From Clostridia bacterium (GTDB lineage: Bacteria > Bacillota_A > Clostridia > Christensenellales > Aristaeellaceae), in contig JAFZQK010000005.1 of the NCBI GenBank assembly GCA_017620455.1, forward strand, positions 1-58,144: DNA of 58,144 nt. Reading direction: 5' to 3'. This document shows positions 34,876-43,999 of this stretch, one piece after another. Each line of letters begins with the position of its first letter. Position 1 is the first letter of the stretch. The translations under genes were made by a program, and so were the position numbers. A model generated the notes under the pieces. It did not search any database, had not been told where the DNA came from, and saw only the letters and a list, made by a program, of their open reading frames with translations.

Positions 34876-37641
34876 TTATCTTTCCACTTCTTCCATCACG
34901 AAGCACTCGATGACGTCGCCTTCCTTGACGTCGTTGTAGTTCTCAAGGCCGATGCCGCACTCGTAGCCGCTGGCCACCTCGCGCACGTCGTCCTTGAAGC
35001 GGCGCAGGGAAGAGAGCTTGCCCTCGAACACCACCACGTTGTCCCGCAGCAGGCGCACACTGGCGTTGCGCTGCACCTTGCCGTCGGTGACGTAGCAGCC
35101 GGCGATGGTGCCCGCGCCGGTGATCTTGAAGGTATTGCGCACCTGGGCGTGGCCCAGCAGGCTTTCCTTGAATTCCGGCGCCAGCAGGCCCTTCATGGCC
35201 TTTTCGATGTCCTCGATGGCCTGATAGATGATGCGGTACAGCCGGATATCCACGCCTTCCTTCTCGGCGGCGTCCCGGGCGGTGGCGTCCGGACGGATGT
35301 TGAAGCCGATGATGATGGCGTTGAAGGCGGAGGCCAGGTTCACGTCGTCCTGGGTGACGGCGCCCACGGCGGAATGCAGCACGCGGACCTTCACTTCGTC
35401 GTTGCTCAGCTTCTCCAGCGCCTGCTTCACCGCCTCCACGCTGCCCTGCACGTCGGCCTTGATGATGATGTTCAGGTTCTGCACCTTGCCCTCGGAGATC
35501 CCGGCGAACAGATTGTCCAGGGACACCTTGGCCGTATTGCTCCGGGCGGCCTTCAGCTTGTCGCGGCGCTCCTGGGCCACCTGGCGACTGAGGTGATCGT
35601 CCGCCACGGCGAACATCTCGTCGCCTGCGGAGGGCACTTCGTTGAAGCCGGAGATCTCCACGGGGGTGGAGGGCCCGGCGCTCTGCACGCGCTCGCCCCG
35701 GTCGTTGACCATGGCGCGCACGCGGCCCGCGGCCATGCCGGCCACGATATTGTCGCCGATTTTCAGCGTGCCGTTCTGCAGCAGCACCGTAGCCAGCGGG
35801 CCCCGGGCCTTATCCAGCTTGGCCTCGATAATGACGCCCTTGGCCATGCGGTTGGGATTGGCCCGCAGTTCCATGGTATCGGCCTGCAGGAGGATCATTT
35901 CCAGCAGCTCGTCCACGCCCTGGCCGGTCACGGCGCTGACGGGCACCATGATGGTCTCGCCGCCCCAGGCTTCCGGCACCAGATCGTACTTGGTCAGGTC
36001 CTGCATGATGCGGTCGGGATTGGCCGCTTCCTTGTCCATTTTGTTGATGGCTACCACGATGGGCACCCCGGCGGCCTTGGCGTGGTTGATGGCCTCGATG
36101 GTCTGGGGCATCACGCCGTCGTCCGCGGCCACCACGAGCACGGCGATGTCCGTGGCCTGGGCGCCGCGCATGCGCATGGCGGTGAAGGCCTCGTGGCCGG
36201 GGGTATCCAGGAAGGTGATCTGCCGGCCGTCCAGCTTCACGGTATAAGCGCCGATGTGCTGGGTGATGCCGCCGGCTTCCGTGGCGGTGACGTGGGCCTT
36301 GCGGATATAGTCCAGCAGGCTCGTTTTGCCGTGGTCCACGTGGCCCATGATGGTGATGACCGGAGGCCGGGGCTGCAATTCGTCCTCGCTGTCCTCCTGA
36401 ATGGTTTCGGAAAGCACGTCTTCGGCGGTCTTATCCAGCTTCATTTCCAGCTCAACGCCGAATTCGGAGCAGACCAGCGACGCCGTATCGTAATCCAGTT
36501 CGCTGTTGATATTGCTCATGATGCCCAGCATCAGCAGCTTTTTGAGGATCTCGCCCGCGGGCTTGCCGATGCGCTCGGTCAGGTCCTTGACGGTGATGGT
36601 TTCGGCGGTCATGAACGCCTTTTCGATCTTGATGGGGGCCATCATCTGCTGGGCGGAAGGCTGCTTCTTGGTGGTGCGGGCCTTCTTGCCGCCGCGGACG
36701 GTATCGTCGTCGTAGCCGTTGAAGGATTCCTTCACCAGCTGCTTGCGATTCTTCGCCACGTGCTCCGGATCGTGCTGGCGGATATACTGCTTTTTATTGG
36801 GATCGTAATTGCTGACCCGCTCCTTTTCCACCACGGGGGTGAGCTCGGGCCCGCGGCTGCGGCCGCCGCCCATAGGCCGGCTGCCGCCCTGCTGGGGCCG
36901 GGGAGCGCCGCCCGCGGGACGGGCGCCCTGAGCGCCGGGCGCGGGCCGCCCATAGGGCTGCTGCCCCGCATTGGCGGGACGCCCGTAGGGACCCTGAGGA
37001 TTGGCGGGACGCCCGTAGGGGCCCTGGGGATTGGCGGGCCGTCCGTAGGGGCCCTGGGGCCGCGGACCGCCCTGGGCGGGCGCGGCGGGACGCACGGGCT
37101 GCGCCGGACGCGAGGCCTGGGATACGGCGGCAGCGGGCCGCGGGGCGGGTTTTTCCGCAGGCTTCGCCGCAGCGGGCGCTTCCGCAGGCTTCTGTTCCTC
37201 CGCCGGCTTTTCGGCGGGCGTTTCCGCCGCGGGCTCCGCCTCCTTCTGCTCAGGCAGCTTCGGAGCGGGCGCTTCCGCCTTCTCCTCGGCCTTTGCCTTT
37301 TTCGCGGCCGGGGCGGGCGTTTCCGCCTTTTCCGGGGCCGGAGCGGGCGCTTCCGGCTGCGGCGCGGCAGGCGCAGGCGCTTCCGACGCGGGGGCCGCTT
37401 CGGGCTCCTCCTCGTCGGGCATGGTCCACGCCTTGGTATGCTGCTGGGCCAGCAGCTGCTGCTCTTCCCGGCGCTTGCGTTCCCGCTCTTCTTCCTCCCG
37501 GCGCTGGAAATCGCTCTCCTGCCGGCGCAGGGCCGACAGGACGCTTTCCAGGCTCCTGCGGATCCGCGACGCCTCCTCCAGCATAGTGGCCGCCTGCTGA
37601 TTGATTTCCTTGGTGGCTTCCGCCAGTTTCACTTTGGTCAT
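34876..37641 (-). CDS. infB: Translation initiation factor IF-2
   Basis: 921 aa GTPase that places initiator tRNA in the ribosome. The N-terminal 70 residues are a charged coiled coil ([15 protein letters not shown] and on). A long Ala/Pro/Glu-rich and then Gly/Arg-rich linker (about 80-340) includes three repeats of a [14 protein letters not shown] unit. G-domain motifs: [21 protein letters not shown] and SAVTGQG. The C-terminal domains are complete and end FVMEEVER. Start ATG follows a normal operon gap after the L7Ae gene. Confidence 0.95.
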   Translation of the reverse strand: MTKVKLAEATKEINQQAATMLEEASRIRRSLESVLSALRRQESDFQRREEEERERKRREEQQLLAQQHTKAWTMPDEEEPEAAPASEAPAPAAPQPEAPAPAPEKAETPAPAAKKAKAEEKAEAPAPKLPEQKEAEPAAETPAEKPAEEQKPAEAPAAAKPAEKPAPRPAAAVSQASRPAQPVRPAAPAQGGPRPQGPYGRPANPQGPYGRPANPQGPYGRPANAGQQPYGRPAPGAQGARPAGGAPRPQQGGSRPMGGGRSRGPELTPVVEKERVSNYDPNKKQYIRQHDPEHVAKNRKQLVKESFNGYDDDTVRGGKKARTTKKQPSAQQMMAPIKIEKAFMTAETITVKDLTERIGKPAGEILKKLLMLGIMSNINSELDYDTASLVCSEFGVELEMKLDKTAEDVLSETIQEDSEDELQPRPPVITIMGHVDHGKTSLLDYIRKAHVTATEAGGITQHIGAYTVKLDGRQITFLDTPGHEAFTAMRMRGAQATDIAVLVVAADDGVMPQTIEAINHAKAAGVPIVVAINKMDKEAANPDRIMQDLTKYDLVPEAWGGETIMVPVSAVTGQGVDELLEMILLQADTMELRANPNRMAKGVIIEAKLDKARGPLATVLLQNGTLKIGDNIVAGMAAGRVRAMVNDRGERVQSAGPSTPVEISGFNEVPSAGDEMFAVADDHLSRQVAQERRDKLKAARSNTAKVSLDNLFAGISEGKVQNLNIIIKADVQGSVEAVKQALEKLSNDEVKVRVLHSAVGAVTQDDVNLASAFNAIIIGFNIRPDATARDAAEKEGVDIRLYRIIYQAIEDIEKAMKGLLAPEFKESLLGHAQVRNTFKITGAGTIAGCYVTDGKVQRNASVRLLRDNVVVFEGKLSSLRRFKDDVREVASGYECGIGLENYNDVKEGDVIECFVMEEVER
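36960..37065 (-). repeat. In-frame 30-bp tandem repeats in infB
   Basis: Three near-identical 30-bp units in the linker of IF-2 encode [10 protein letters not shown]. They are likely to vary in number between strains and are not expected to affect the G domain. Confidence 0.85.
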
Positions 37642-37692
37642 TCGATGCTTGCACCCCCGCCATATGGCTTGTCAATTGAAATATCTTATCCG

Positions 37693-38001
37693 TTAATCCG
37701 CTTGGGATCGGTTCAGCAGCTCCAGGATCCTTGCGGTCAGTCCGCCCTTTTTCAGCGCCGCGGCCATCCGGCCTTCTTTTCCGCAGGCCCGGGATAATTC
37801 TCCCGCTGGCAGCATATGCGCCGGCAGCCCCCGGTAAGCGCAGGCGTCCAGGATTTTTTTCTTCGTTCCGTCCGACGCTTCCCCGTCGATGAGCGCTGCC
37901 TCCGCCCGGCCGGCCCGGATCTCCCGAAGGGCCAGATCCGCCCCCAGGGTGATCTGCCCGCTGCGGCAGGCGAGGCCCAGCAGCCCGGATACTTCCTTCA
38001 T
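37693..38001 (-). CDS. L7Ae-family RNA-binding protein, YlxQ-type
   Basis: 102 aa kink-turn RNA-binding protein. The start MKEVSGLLGLACRSG and GLTARILELLN at the end match the family, with ALIDGEASDGTKKKI in the middle. It overlaps ylxR by 4 bases. It probably binds structured RNA and sits between ylxR and infB as in other Firmicutes. Confidence 0.88.
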   Translation of the reverse strand: MKEVSGLLGLACRSGQITLGADLALREIRAGRAEAALIDGEASDGTKKKILDACAYRGLPAHMLPAGELSRACGKEGRMAAALKKGGLTARILELLNRSQAD

Positions 38002-38282
38002 TCCGCGGCCTCCAGGGCTTCCAGCTCCCGCAGCAGCGACGCGCGGGCCTCTTCCCCCAGGGCACATTCAAAGGCGCGCTCCAGCTGCTTTTGCTTCAGC
38101 GCCTTTTTCATGCACTCCGCGCTGCGGCACACATACGCCCCGCGCCCGGCTTTCCGGCCCGTGGGATCGATGCTCACGTCCCCTTCGGGGGACCTCACCA
38201 CCCGAAGCAGCTCCTTCTTGGGCTTCATCTCCCGGCAGCCCACGCACATCCGCATGGGCACCTTCTTTTCCTTCATGGGCAT
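37998..38282 (-). CDS. ylxR: YlxR/RnpM-family RNA-binding protein
   Basis: 94 aa. Motifs: MRMCVGCREMKPKKELLRVV and the GRGAYVCRSAECM zinc-like signature. B. subtilis YlxR has been shown to interact with RNase P RNA (named RnpM). Second gene of the nusA-ylxR-ylxQ-infB order. Start ATG at 38282 follows nusA by 9 bases. Confidence 0.92.
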   Translation of the reverse strand: MPMKEKKVPMRMCVGCREMKPKKELLRVVRSPEGDVSIDPTGRKAGRGAYVCRSAECMKKALKQKQLERAFECALGEEARASLLRELEALEAAE

Positions 38283-38291
38283 TTCCTCTGC

Positions 38292-39458
38292 TTATTCGAT
38301 ATCCTCGGGGATCTGGGAGAAACTGCCGTCGTCGTACTCGTCAGCGATCACCTGGCCGTCCCCCATCTGCAATTCCGCCACGGTCTGGCCCATCAGCTCG
38401 TTGTACTGGGTCTGGGACTTGATATCGATTTTCCATCCCGTCAGCTTGGCGGCCAGGCGGGCGTTCTGCCCTTCCTTACCGATGGCCAGGCTGAGCTGGT
38501 TGTCCGGCACGATCACGCGGCAGATCTTCTCCGCGTCGGATACGAACACGCTGACCACGTGGGCGGGGTTCAGGGCGTTGGCCACGAATTCCGCCGGGTC
38601 CGCGCTCCATTTGATGATGTCGATTTTTTCGTTTTTCAGTTCGGATACCACCTTGTCCACCCGGCTGCCCCGGGGCCCCACGCAGGCGCCCACCGGGTCG
38701 ATCATGGCGTCCACGGAAGCCACGGCCATCTTGGTGCGGCTGCCGGCTTCCCGGGTGATGGACTTGATCTGCACCACGCCCGTGGCGATCTCCGGCACTT
38801 CCATTTCAAACAGGCGCTTCACCAGCCCCACGTGGGTGCGGCTGACGGCCACCTGGGGCGCGCGGTTCAGATCGTGCCGGTCGCGGTACACCTGCAGCAC
38901 GTACACCTTGATATGGTCGCCGGGGCGGTATTCCTCCCCGGGCATGAACTGGTCGCTTTCCAGGATGCCCTCGGTGCGGCCCAGCTCCACGTACACGGCC
39001 TTGGTGTCCACCCGCTCCACGATGCCGGTGAGGATCTCGTTTTCCTTTTCGATGAACTCGTCGTAGATCTTGCCCCGCTCCGCTTCCCGCAGCTTCTGCA
39101 GCATCACCTGCTTGGCGGTCTGGGCGGCCACGCGGCCGAAATCCTTGGGCGTCACGTCGATTTCCACGATGTCGTCCAGTTCATAATTGGGGCTGATTTC
39201 CCGGGCCTCGGCCAGAGAGATCTGCTGGCTGTCGTCCTCCACCTCTTCCACGACCTTTTTCCGGGCGAAGATCTGGGCGTCCTTTTCCCGGGAAATGACC
39301 ACGGAAAGGTTCATGGGGGCGTTGGCGTTCTTTTTCACGTACCGCTTGTACGCCGCCTTCAGCCCGTCCTCCATCGCCTCCAGGATCTGCTCCACGCTGA
39401 TGTCCTTGGCCTTGGCCAGGGCTTCGATCGCTTCGTACATTTCTGATTTGCGTGCCAT
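38292..39458 (-). CDS. nusA: Transcription termination/antitermination factor NusA
   Basis: 388 aa. N-terminal RNAP-binding domain (1-125), S1 domain (about 130-200, GIVERVDTKAVYVEL), KH1 and KH2 (DPVGACVGPRGSRV and SLAIGKEGQNARLAAKLTGW). The E. coli C-terminal acidic repeats are absent, as usual in Firmicutes. ATG at 39458 is taken; upstream frame to 39911 covers rimP antisense noise. Second gene of the operon. Confidence 0.96.
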   Translation of the reverse strand: MARKSEMYEAIEALAKAKDISVEQILEAMEDGLKAAYKRYVKKNANAPMNLSVVISREKDAQIFARKKVVEEVEDDSQQISLAEAREISPNYELDDIVEIDVTPKDFGRVAAQTAKQVMLQKLREAERGKIYDEFIEKENEILTGIVERVDTKAVYVELGRTEGILESDQFMPGEEYRPGDHIKVYVLQVYRDRHDLNRAPQVAVSRTHVGLVKRLFEMEVPEIATGVVQIKSITREAGSRTKMAVASVDAMIDPVGACVGPRGSRVDKVVSELKNEKIDIIKWSADPAEFVANALNPAHVVSVFVSDAEKICRVIVPDNQLSLAIGKEGQNARLAAKLTGWKIDIKSQTQYNELMGQTVAELQMGDGQVIADEYDDGSFSQIPEDIE

Positions 39459-39496
39459 TTTCTTTTTCTCCTGCCTTCCAAATTTTTCAAGGCTTT

Positions 39497-39991
39497 TCAG
39501 CCGTCTGTCTCTTCGCTTTCTTCTTCGTCCAGAGCGCTCAGGTCCGGCACCAAACGCACCTGAGCCACCGCCTTGCGGGGCAGCGTCACGGTTTCCCCGT
39601 CCGCCGTCAGGGTGACTTTCTCCGCGTCCATCCCTTCCAGCAGGCCCTGCACGGTCTTTTTTCCGTCCACGGGGCGGTACAGCTTCGCTTCCACCAGGAG
39701 CCCCCGGCATTTTTCGGCGTCCCGCTGCGTCCTGAGCACCCGGTCGATCCCCGGGGAGCACACCTCCAGGAAATCGTAATCGAATTCCTCCAGCTTCCCC
39801 TGCACCGCCCGATGGTATTTCTCGCAGTCGTCCAGGGTCACGCCGCCCTCCGTGTCGATGTAGATCCGCAGATACCGGCCCGTGGGCTCCTTCTCCATGG
39901 CGGCGGCGCAAAGCTCGTATCCCAGCGCCTCCGCGGTCTTTTCACAGATGCCTTCGATCCGCTGCATGTCGTCCTTTTTTCTGGCGGGCAT
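39497..39991 (-). CDS. rimP: Ribosome maturation factor RimP
   Basis: 164 aa. Involved in 30S assembly. Motifs: YLRIYIDTEGGVTLDDCEKYHRAV and VCSPGIDRVLRTQRDAEKCRG. ATG at 39991 is preceded by AAGGAAAGAG (an in-frame opening to 40021 lacks one). Head gene of the nusA operon, with a long structured leader upstream. Confidence 0.93.
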   Translation of the reverse strand: MPARKKDDMQRIEGICEKTAEALGYELCAAAMEKEPTGRYLRIYIDTEGGVTLDDCEKYHRAVQGKLEEFDYDFLEVCSPGIDRVLRTQRDAEKCRGLLVEAKLYRPVDGKKTVQGLLEGMDAEKVTLTADGETVTLPRKAVAQVRLVPDLSALDEEESEETDG

Positions 39992-40019
39992 TTGCTCTTT
40001 CCTTTCCCGAAAAACAGAC

Positions 40020-40108
40020 AAAGAGCGGGATCAGCACGCACGGCGCGGAAAACGCGGGTCGCGGAACACACGTTCCGCCTGCGCTTTCCCCCATGCAGCT
40101 CCCACTCT
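40020..40108 (-). ncRNA. Structured leader of the rimP-nusA operon
   Basis: In the minus-strand transcript AGAGUGGGA (40108-40100) pairs with UCCCGCUCU (40030-40022), one G-U, enclosing a perfect inner hairpin GCGGAAC-GUGU-GUUCCGC (40078-40061). After the outer stem comes UUUGUCUGUUUUUC, so this could be an attenuator. Leaders of this GAGUGGGA...CCCACUC type are seen before rimP-nusA in other Firmicutes, from memory. Ligand unknown; NusA autoregulation is one possibility. Confidence 0.6.
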
Positions 40109-40187
40109 TCGTTAAACCCTTCTTTCTCTCAGGTCGCCCTGATCACGCTTGCTTTTCGCGGATCGGCCGATTGCCGGTCCAAATGTT

Positions 40188-40216
40188 ATTATAACATGGG
40201 ATTTCAGGAAATACAA
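40188..40216 (-). promoter_or_regulatory. Promoter of the rimP-nusA-infB operon
   Basis: Reading leftward: TTGTAT (40216-40211), a 17-base spacer, TATAAT (40193-40188) preceded by TGT (extended -10). The leader to the rimP ATG is about 190 bases. Confidence 0.8.
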
Positions 40217-40223
40217 GGGTTTT

Positions 40224-41009
40224 TCAAGAATTCTTCGCGCTTCCCGCTTTTAGCGCCGCCGCGGCCGCCTCGCATTCCCGCAGGAAGCGGATCATGCCGT
40301 CGGCGATCTTTCCCATTTCCGGGGAAATGGTGCACACGTGGGGCGCGTCCTGCAGCCACAGCGCGGCCTTTTTTTCGCTGCCCGCCTCCCGCAGGATGAT
40401 CTCCGGGCTGTCCTCCGTCACGGTTTCGTCCCCGCGGCTCTGCACCGCCAGCAGCGGGCAGCGGATCAGGGGAAGCCCCTGCCGGGCCAGGCGCATGATC
40501 ACGTTCAGATCATGCACGCTGGAAGTGGGGAAGCTATCGTATCCCACGTCGTATTCCGCATCCACGCCCCGCTGCCCTCCCCGCTTGCGCACCGTGGGAT
40601 ACACCGCCGCCAGCAGCGGCGCCAGGCTGCGGAAGCGCTGACGGGTCCGCATGGGCGAAGCGATGGACACGCAGGCGTCCGCCGTGCCCTCCGAGGCGAT
40701 CAGAAGCGATAAAAGCCCGCCCATGGAAAGCCCCGCCACGGAAAAAAACGCATATTTTTTCCGCATTTCCCCCGCCGCTTCCCGGGCGGCAAGCACCCAA
40801 TCCTGCCAGGATGCCTTCCGCATGTCCTCCGGAGACGTTCCGTGGCCCGGCAGCAGGATGCCCCGCACCGAAAAGCCCGCGTCGCGCAGCCTCTCCCCCA
40901 GGGGGCGCATGTGGGCCGGCGATCCCGTGTACCCGTGGATCAGAAGCACCCCATGACCGTCCCCGGGAAATGCGAAGGGTGCCGCCAGGGGGGAAAGATA
41001 ATCCGCCAT
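40224..41009 (-). CDS. Alpha/beta-hydrolase, carboxylesterase/monoglyceride-lipase type
   Basis: 261 aa. Nucleophile in GLSMGG; acid in GDETV; base in APHVCTI; oxyanion HG in IHGYTGSP. ATG at 41009 follows AAAGGAG. There is no signal peptide. Similar to Est30-type esterases acting on short acyl chains. The gap to the downstream promoter is small, so its stop overlaps the rimP promoter region. Confidence 0.88.
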   Translation of the reverse strand: MADYLSPLAAPFAFPGDGHGVLLIHGYTGSPAHMRPLGERLRDAGFSVRGILLPGHGTSPEDMRKASWQDWVLAAREAAGEMRKKYAFFSVAGLSMGGLLSLLIASEGTADACVSIASPMRTRQRFRSLAPLLAAVYPTVRKRGGQRGVDAEYDVGYDSFPTSSVHDLNVIMRLARQGLPLIRCPLLAVQSRGDETVTEDSPEIILREAGSEKKAALWLQDAPHVCTISPEMGKIADGMIRFLRECEAAAAALKAGSAKNS

Positions 41010-41085
41010 GTCCGTCTCCTTTCTTTGTGCAAGAACGCGCCGCCCGTAAAAACGAACGGCGCGGGGATCATCCGGCGGAGCGGGA

Positions 41086-42378
41086 TCAATACCCGCTGAC
41101 ACCGCCGAGATTGAGCATCTGCATCAGGCTGCCCATTTCGTCGGGCATGGCGTCCTGCGCCTTGCTCAGCAGGGTGGGCAGGGCGTTTATCAGCAAGGAT
41201 TGCAGCTCCTGGGAAGAGCCGGAGGCCAGCTCCTCGAAGTCGATCACGGTTTTCCCGCTGGAATTGGCGGGCAGGGAAATATTGGCGCCGGAGAACACGT
41301 TGAAGAACACCGTGCCCAGGGAATCGCTGCCGTTGAAATACACGTCCGTCCTGGATTCAAAGCCGCCGTCCCCCCGGTCGGTGATATCGCATTTGAGGAG
41401 AACGTCCGTGCCGTATTCCTTGTACTGGAACGTGGCCAGCGCGCCCTTTTCCGTATCGTCCACAGAAATGCTGAGCAGGTGGCCCCCATCGTTCTCCACC
41501 ACCTTGAGCACGAAGCAGTTGTCCAGCTGGCCCACATACGCGGTGTTGTAAGAATCGAACTTGATCTCCGCGTAGGTTTTCGACGCGACGCCGTATTCGC
41601 TCACGTCGCCGTAAATCACGATATCCAGGGAGGTTTCGTCGCCGTACTGTTCCGTGCGGGCGATGATCGAATCAAGGGCTTCGTTGAAGGCTTCCTTCAG
41701 GTCCACATCCTCGGAGGGGGCATTGGTAACAAAGAAAGCAGACAGCGGCATGAGCAGGGGTTCGGCGGCGGGGTCCGCCACCACTTCCTTTGCGTACTGC
41801 AGCAGCAGCAGCTCGGCTTCCTTCTTTGTGAGGTCGACAGGGATGCGGGCGTTGAACTCCATACCGTCCACGGTGTAGGAGCCGCTCTCCGGCGCGCCCA
41901 CCTTCTGGGACACCGCGTTGAGCAGGTTGTCCAGGGGACGCAGGAGCGCCTTGGCCGCTTCGTTCACATTGATGTCAGTGGGGATGGATTTGCTCAACTC
42001 CTGATTGATCTTTTGCAGCGTTTCGGCAGACAGATGGAAAGCGTACTCGGGCAGCAGATCGCACACCAGGGTGTAGCCGCCGTTTTCCGCCCCGAAGCCC
42101 AGGGCGATCAGCTGCTTGTTTTTCAGGCTCACGTCCAGCTGCCCGGCCTGGCCCTTCATGGCCAGCTTGATCTTCAGGTTGTTCAGGATAGAAAGCACGT
42201 TGCCGAACGTATCCTCCATGCCCGCAGCCGAGCCGATCAGCTGCATGACGGCGCTGCTGTTCACGTTCACGAAAAATTCAGCGGTAAGGCCTTTGTCCGT
42301 GTTCAGCGTATTGGCCAGAGCGGGCGCGCTGCACAGCAGAACCGCCAGGATCAACAGCGCCGAAATCAGTTTTTTCAT
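41086..42378 (-). CDS. Secreted protein, paralogue A
   Basis: 430 aa with a signal peptide (1-22, ALA-N). It shares with the following paralogue the phrase ESGSYTVDGMEFNARIPVDL and the end MPDEMGSLMQ. The two also match in the order N-terminal beta-rich domain, helical SAETLQKINQELSKSIP, and the C-terminal half. No known family recognised. Overall pattern (LxVxLK repeats) suggests a large beta-fold with helical lid, as in lipoprotein-carrier-like proteins, but this is inference. Own promoter. Confidence 0.75.
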   Translation of the reverse strand: MKKLISALLILAVLLCSAPALANTLNTDKGLTAEFFVNVNSSAVMQLIGSAAGMEDTFGNVLSILNNLKIKLAMKGQAGQLDVSLKNKQLIALGFGAENGGYTLVCDLLPEYAFHLSAETLQKINQELSKSIPTDINVNEAAKALLRPLDNLLNAVSQKVGAPESGSYTVDGMEFNARIPVDLTKKEAELLLLQYAKEVVADPAAEPLLMPLSAFFVTNAPSEDVDLKEAFNEALDSIIARTEQYGDETSLDIVIYGDVSEYGVASKTYAEIKFDSYNTAYVGQLDNCFVLKVVENDGGHLLSISVDDTEKGALATFQYKEYGTDVLLKCDITDRGDGGFESRTDVYFNGSDSLGTVFFNVFSGANISLPANSSGKTVIDFEELASGSSQELQSLLINALPTLLSKAQDAMPDEMGSLMQMLNLGGVSGY

Positions 42379-42446
42379 AGGAAGGATGCTCCTTTCTGCG
42401 TATCATTCGCATTTTCGCTTCCGCACAGCGAATGGGAATTGCACGC

Positions 42447-42475
42447 ATTATACCACAGACCGGGCGAAACATCAA
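42447..42475 (-). promoter_or_regulatory. Promoter of paralogue A
   Basis: Reading leftward: TTGATG (42475-42470), a 17-base spacer, TATAAT (42452-42447) preceded by TGG (extended -10). The leader has a 7-bp CATTCGC/GCGAATG hairpin. Confidence 0.75.
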
Positions 42476-42496
42476 TCCCGCCCGGCGTTTTCGCGC

Positions 42497-42528
42497 GAAA
42501 AAACGCCGCCCGGCTGAACCGGGCGGCG
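42497..42528 (-). terminator. Terminator after paralogue B
   Basis: A perfect 10-bp stem (CGCCGCCCGG / CCGGGCGGCG) with a 5-base loop, followed on the minus strand by TTTTTT. Ends the paralogue B transcript before the paralogue A promoter. Confidence 0.92.
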
Positions 42529-42551
42529 CGTAAATCGGTTTCTCGCGGAGA

Positions 42552-43850
42552 TCAGTAACCCATCTGGGCCTGACCGCCGTTGACCATGGTCATGATGACG
42601 TTGAATTCGTCGGGCATGACCTGCATGGCCTTGCCCATGATCACGATGGCCGCGCTCTGCAGGGCGGTCATGGCGTTCTGGGTGGCTTCGCTGTCGTTGT
42701 TCATCAGGTCTTCCAGCGCGATGCAGACCTTGCCTTCCGCGGAAGCGGGAGCAGCGATCTCGGCGCCGGGCACCACGGACAGATAACCGGTGAACAGCGG
42801 GGCGCTGCCGTTCAGGGCGATATCGCCGCGCAGGTCAATGCCGCCGTCGGCACGGGCAGCAGCATCCAGGGTCGCCAGCGCAGTCATGCCCTGAGCTTCC
42901 ACCGTGACCGCCACGTTGGCGCCGTTGTCCTTGATTTCGGCATCCAGCTTGAAGGTGCCCTGGTCCAGGACCTTCACGCTGCCCAGGATGTGGTTGCCCA
43001 CCATGCCGCCGCGGGTGGCGATGGTTTCGCCGTCCTGGCTGATGTCAATGGCGACGTAGATGCTGTTGGCATTGCCGGCTTCATCCACCTGGCCGTAAAC
43101 GAAGGCTTCGGTGACGGGCATCTGGGCTTCGTCCAGGCCTTCCAGCTCCTGGATCGCTTCGTCCAGGTCGCCCAGGTCCAGCTGATCGCCGAGCATGCCC
43201 ACGATGGGAGCGAAAGCGGGATCATTCAGCAGGTCCTTGATGAAGTTCATGGTCAGCAGGGCCAGTTCCTTGGTGGTGATGTTCAGGGGGATCCTGGCGT
43301 TGAAATCCATGCCGTCCACGCTGAAGCTGCCGGTTTCGGTTTCGCCGGCCTTGGACAGCACTTCCTGGATCAGCGCGCCCAGGCGGTTGCCAATGGCTTC
43401 GCCCAGGGCTTCGGGATCGATGCCGTCCAGGCCCTTGGGCATGGATTCGGCGATCTGGGCAATCAGCTGCTGGATGGTTTCGGCGGAAATGGTGAAGGCG
43501 TAGTTCGGGATGGCGTCGCAGGTGACCACGATGCCGCTTTCATTCACGCCCAGGTTCAGCGTGAGCACGGAAGCGTCCTTCAGCAGCAGGTCGATCTGGG
43601 CGTCGGTGCCCTTGACGGCGGCTTTCACGCCCAGGCTGTTGATGATGCCGAAGGCGGCGGTCATCGCTTCCTCGGGGAGATTGCCAAAGTCTTCGCCGGA
43701 CTGAGCGGCCAGGGCCATGACGGCATCGCTGTCAAAGTTCATCGCGGCCGCCACGGTCACGCCGTTTTCCAGATTCGGCAGTTCAGCCAGGGCGGTTACG
43801 CAGCTCGTCGCCAGCAGCAGGGCCAGCAGCAGGGCAAGCATCTTCTTCAT
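42552..43850 (-). CDS. Secreted protein, paralogue B
   Basis: 432 aa with a signal peptide (1-22, ALA-E). Shares ETGSFSVDGMDFNARIPLNI, the SAETIQQLIAQIAESMPKG helix and the MPDEFNVIMTM end with paralogue A, at perhaps 30% identity by eye. Family unknown. ATG at 43850 has GGAG 10 bases upstream. Acidic, Asp/Ala-rich. Each paralogue has its own promoter and terminator, so they can be controlled separately. Confidence 0.78.
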   Translation of the reverse strand: MKKMLALLLALLLATSCVTALAELPNLENGVTVAAAMNFDSDAVMALAAQSGEDFGNLPEEAMTAAFGIINSLGVKAAVKGTDAQIDLLLKDASVLTLNLGVNESGIVVTCDAIPNYAFTISAETIQQLIAQIAESMPKGLDGIDPEALGEAIGNRLGALIQEVLSKAGETETGSFSVDGMDFNARIPLNITTKELALLTMNFIKDLLNDPAFAPIVGMLGDQLDLGDLDEAIQELEGLDEAQMPVTEAFVYGQVDEAGNANSIYVAIDISQDGETIATRGGMVGNHILGSVKVLDQGTFKLDAEIKDNGANVAVTVEAQGMTALATLDAAARADGGIDLRGDIALNGSAPLFTGYLSVVPGAEIAAPASAEGKVCIALEDLMNNDSEATQNAMTALQSAAIVIMGKAMQVMPDEFNVIMTMVNGGQAQMGY

Positions 43851-43875
43851 AAAACAGTTTCTCCTTTCTTTGTTA

Positions 43876-43895
43876 CGTTCGCCGCAGCGAACGTC
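43876..43895 (-). other. Leader hairpin of paralogue B
   Basis: ACGTTCGC and GCGAACGT form a perfect 8-bp stem with a 4-base loop between promoter and ribosome site. Could stabilise the mRNA or bind a regulator. Confidence 0.45.
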
Positions 43896-43907
43896 TTTCA
43901 CGGTGTA

Positions 43908-43936
43908 ATGATATCATACCGCCGGAAAAAATTCAA
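43908..43936 (-). promoter_or_regulatory. Promoter of paralogue B
   Basis: Reading leftward: TTGAAT (43936-43931), a 17-base spacer, TATCAT (43913-43908) preceded by TGA. Confidence 0.6.
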
Positions 43937-43999
43937 TGCGTTTCAGCGTAAAAATTCCATCTTTTACACATCCATTCCGACATTTGGGACGCGCGCCCG

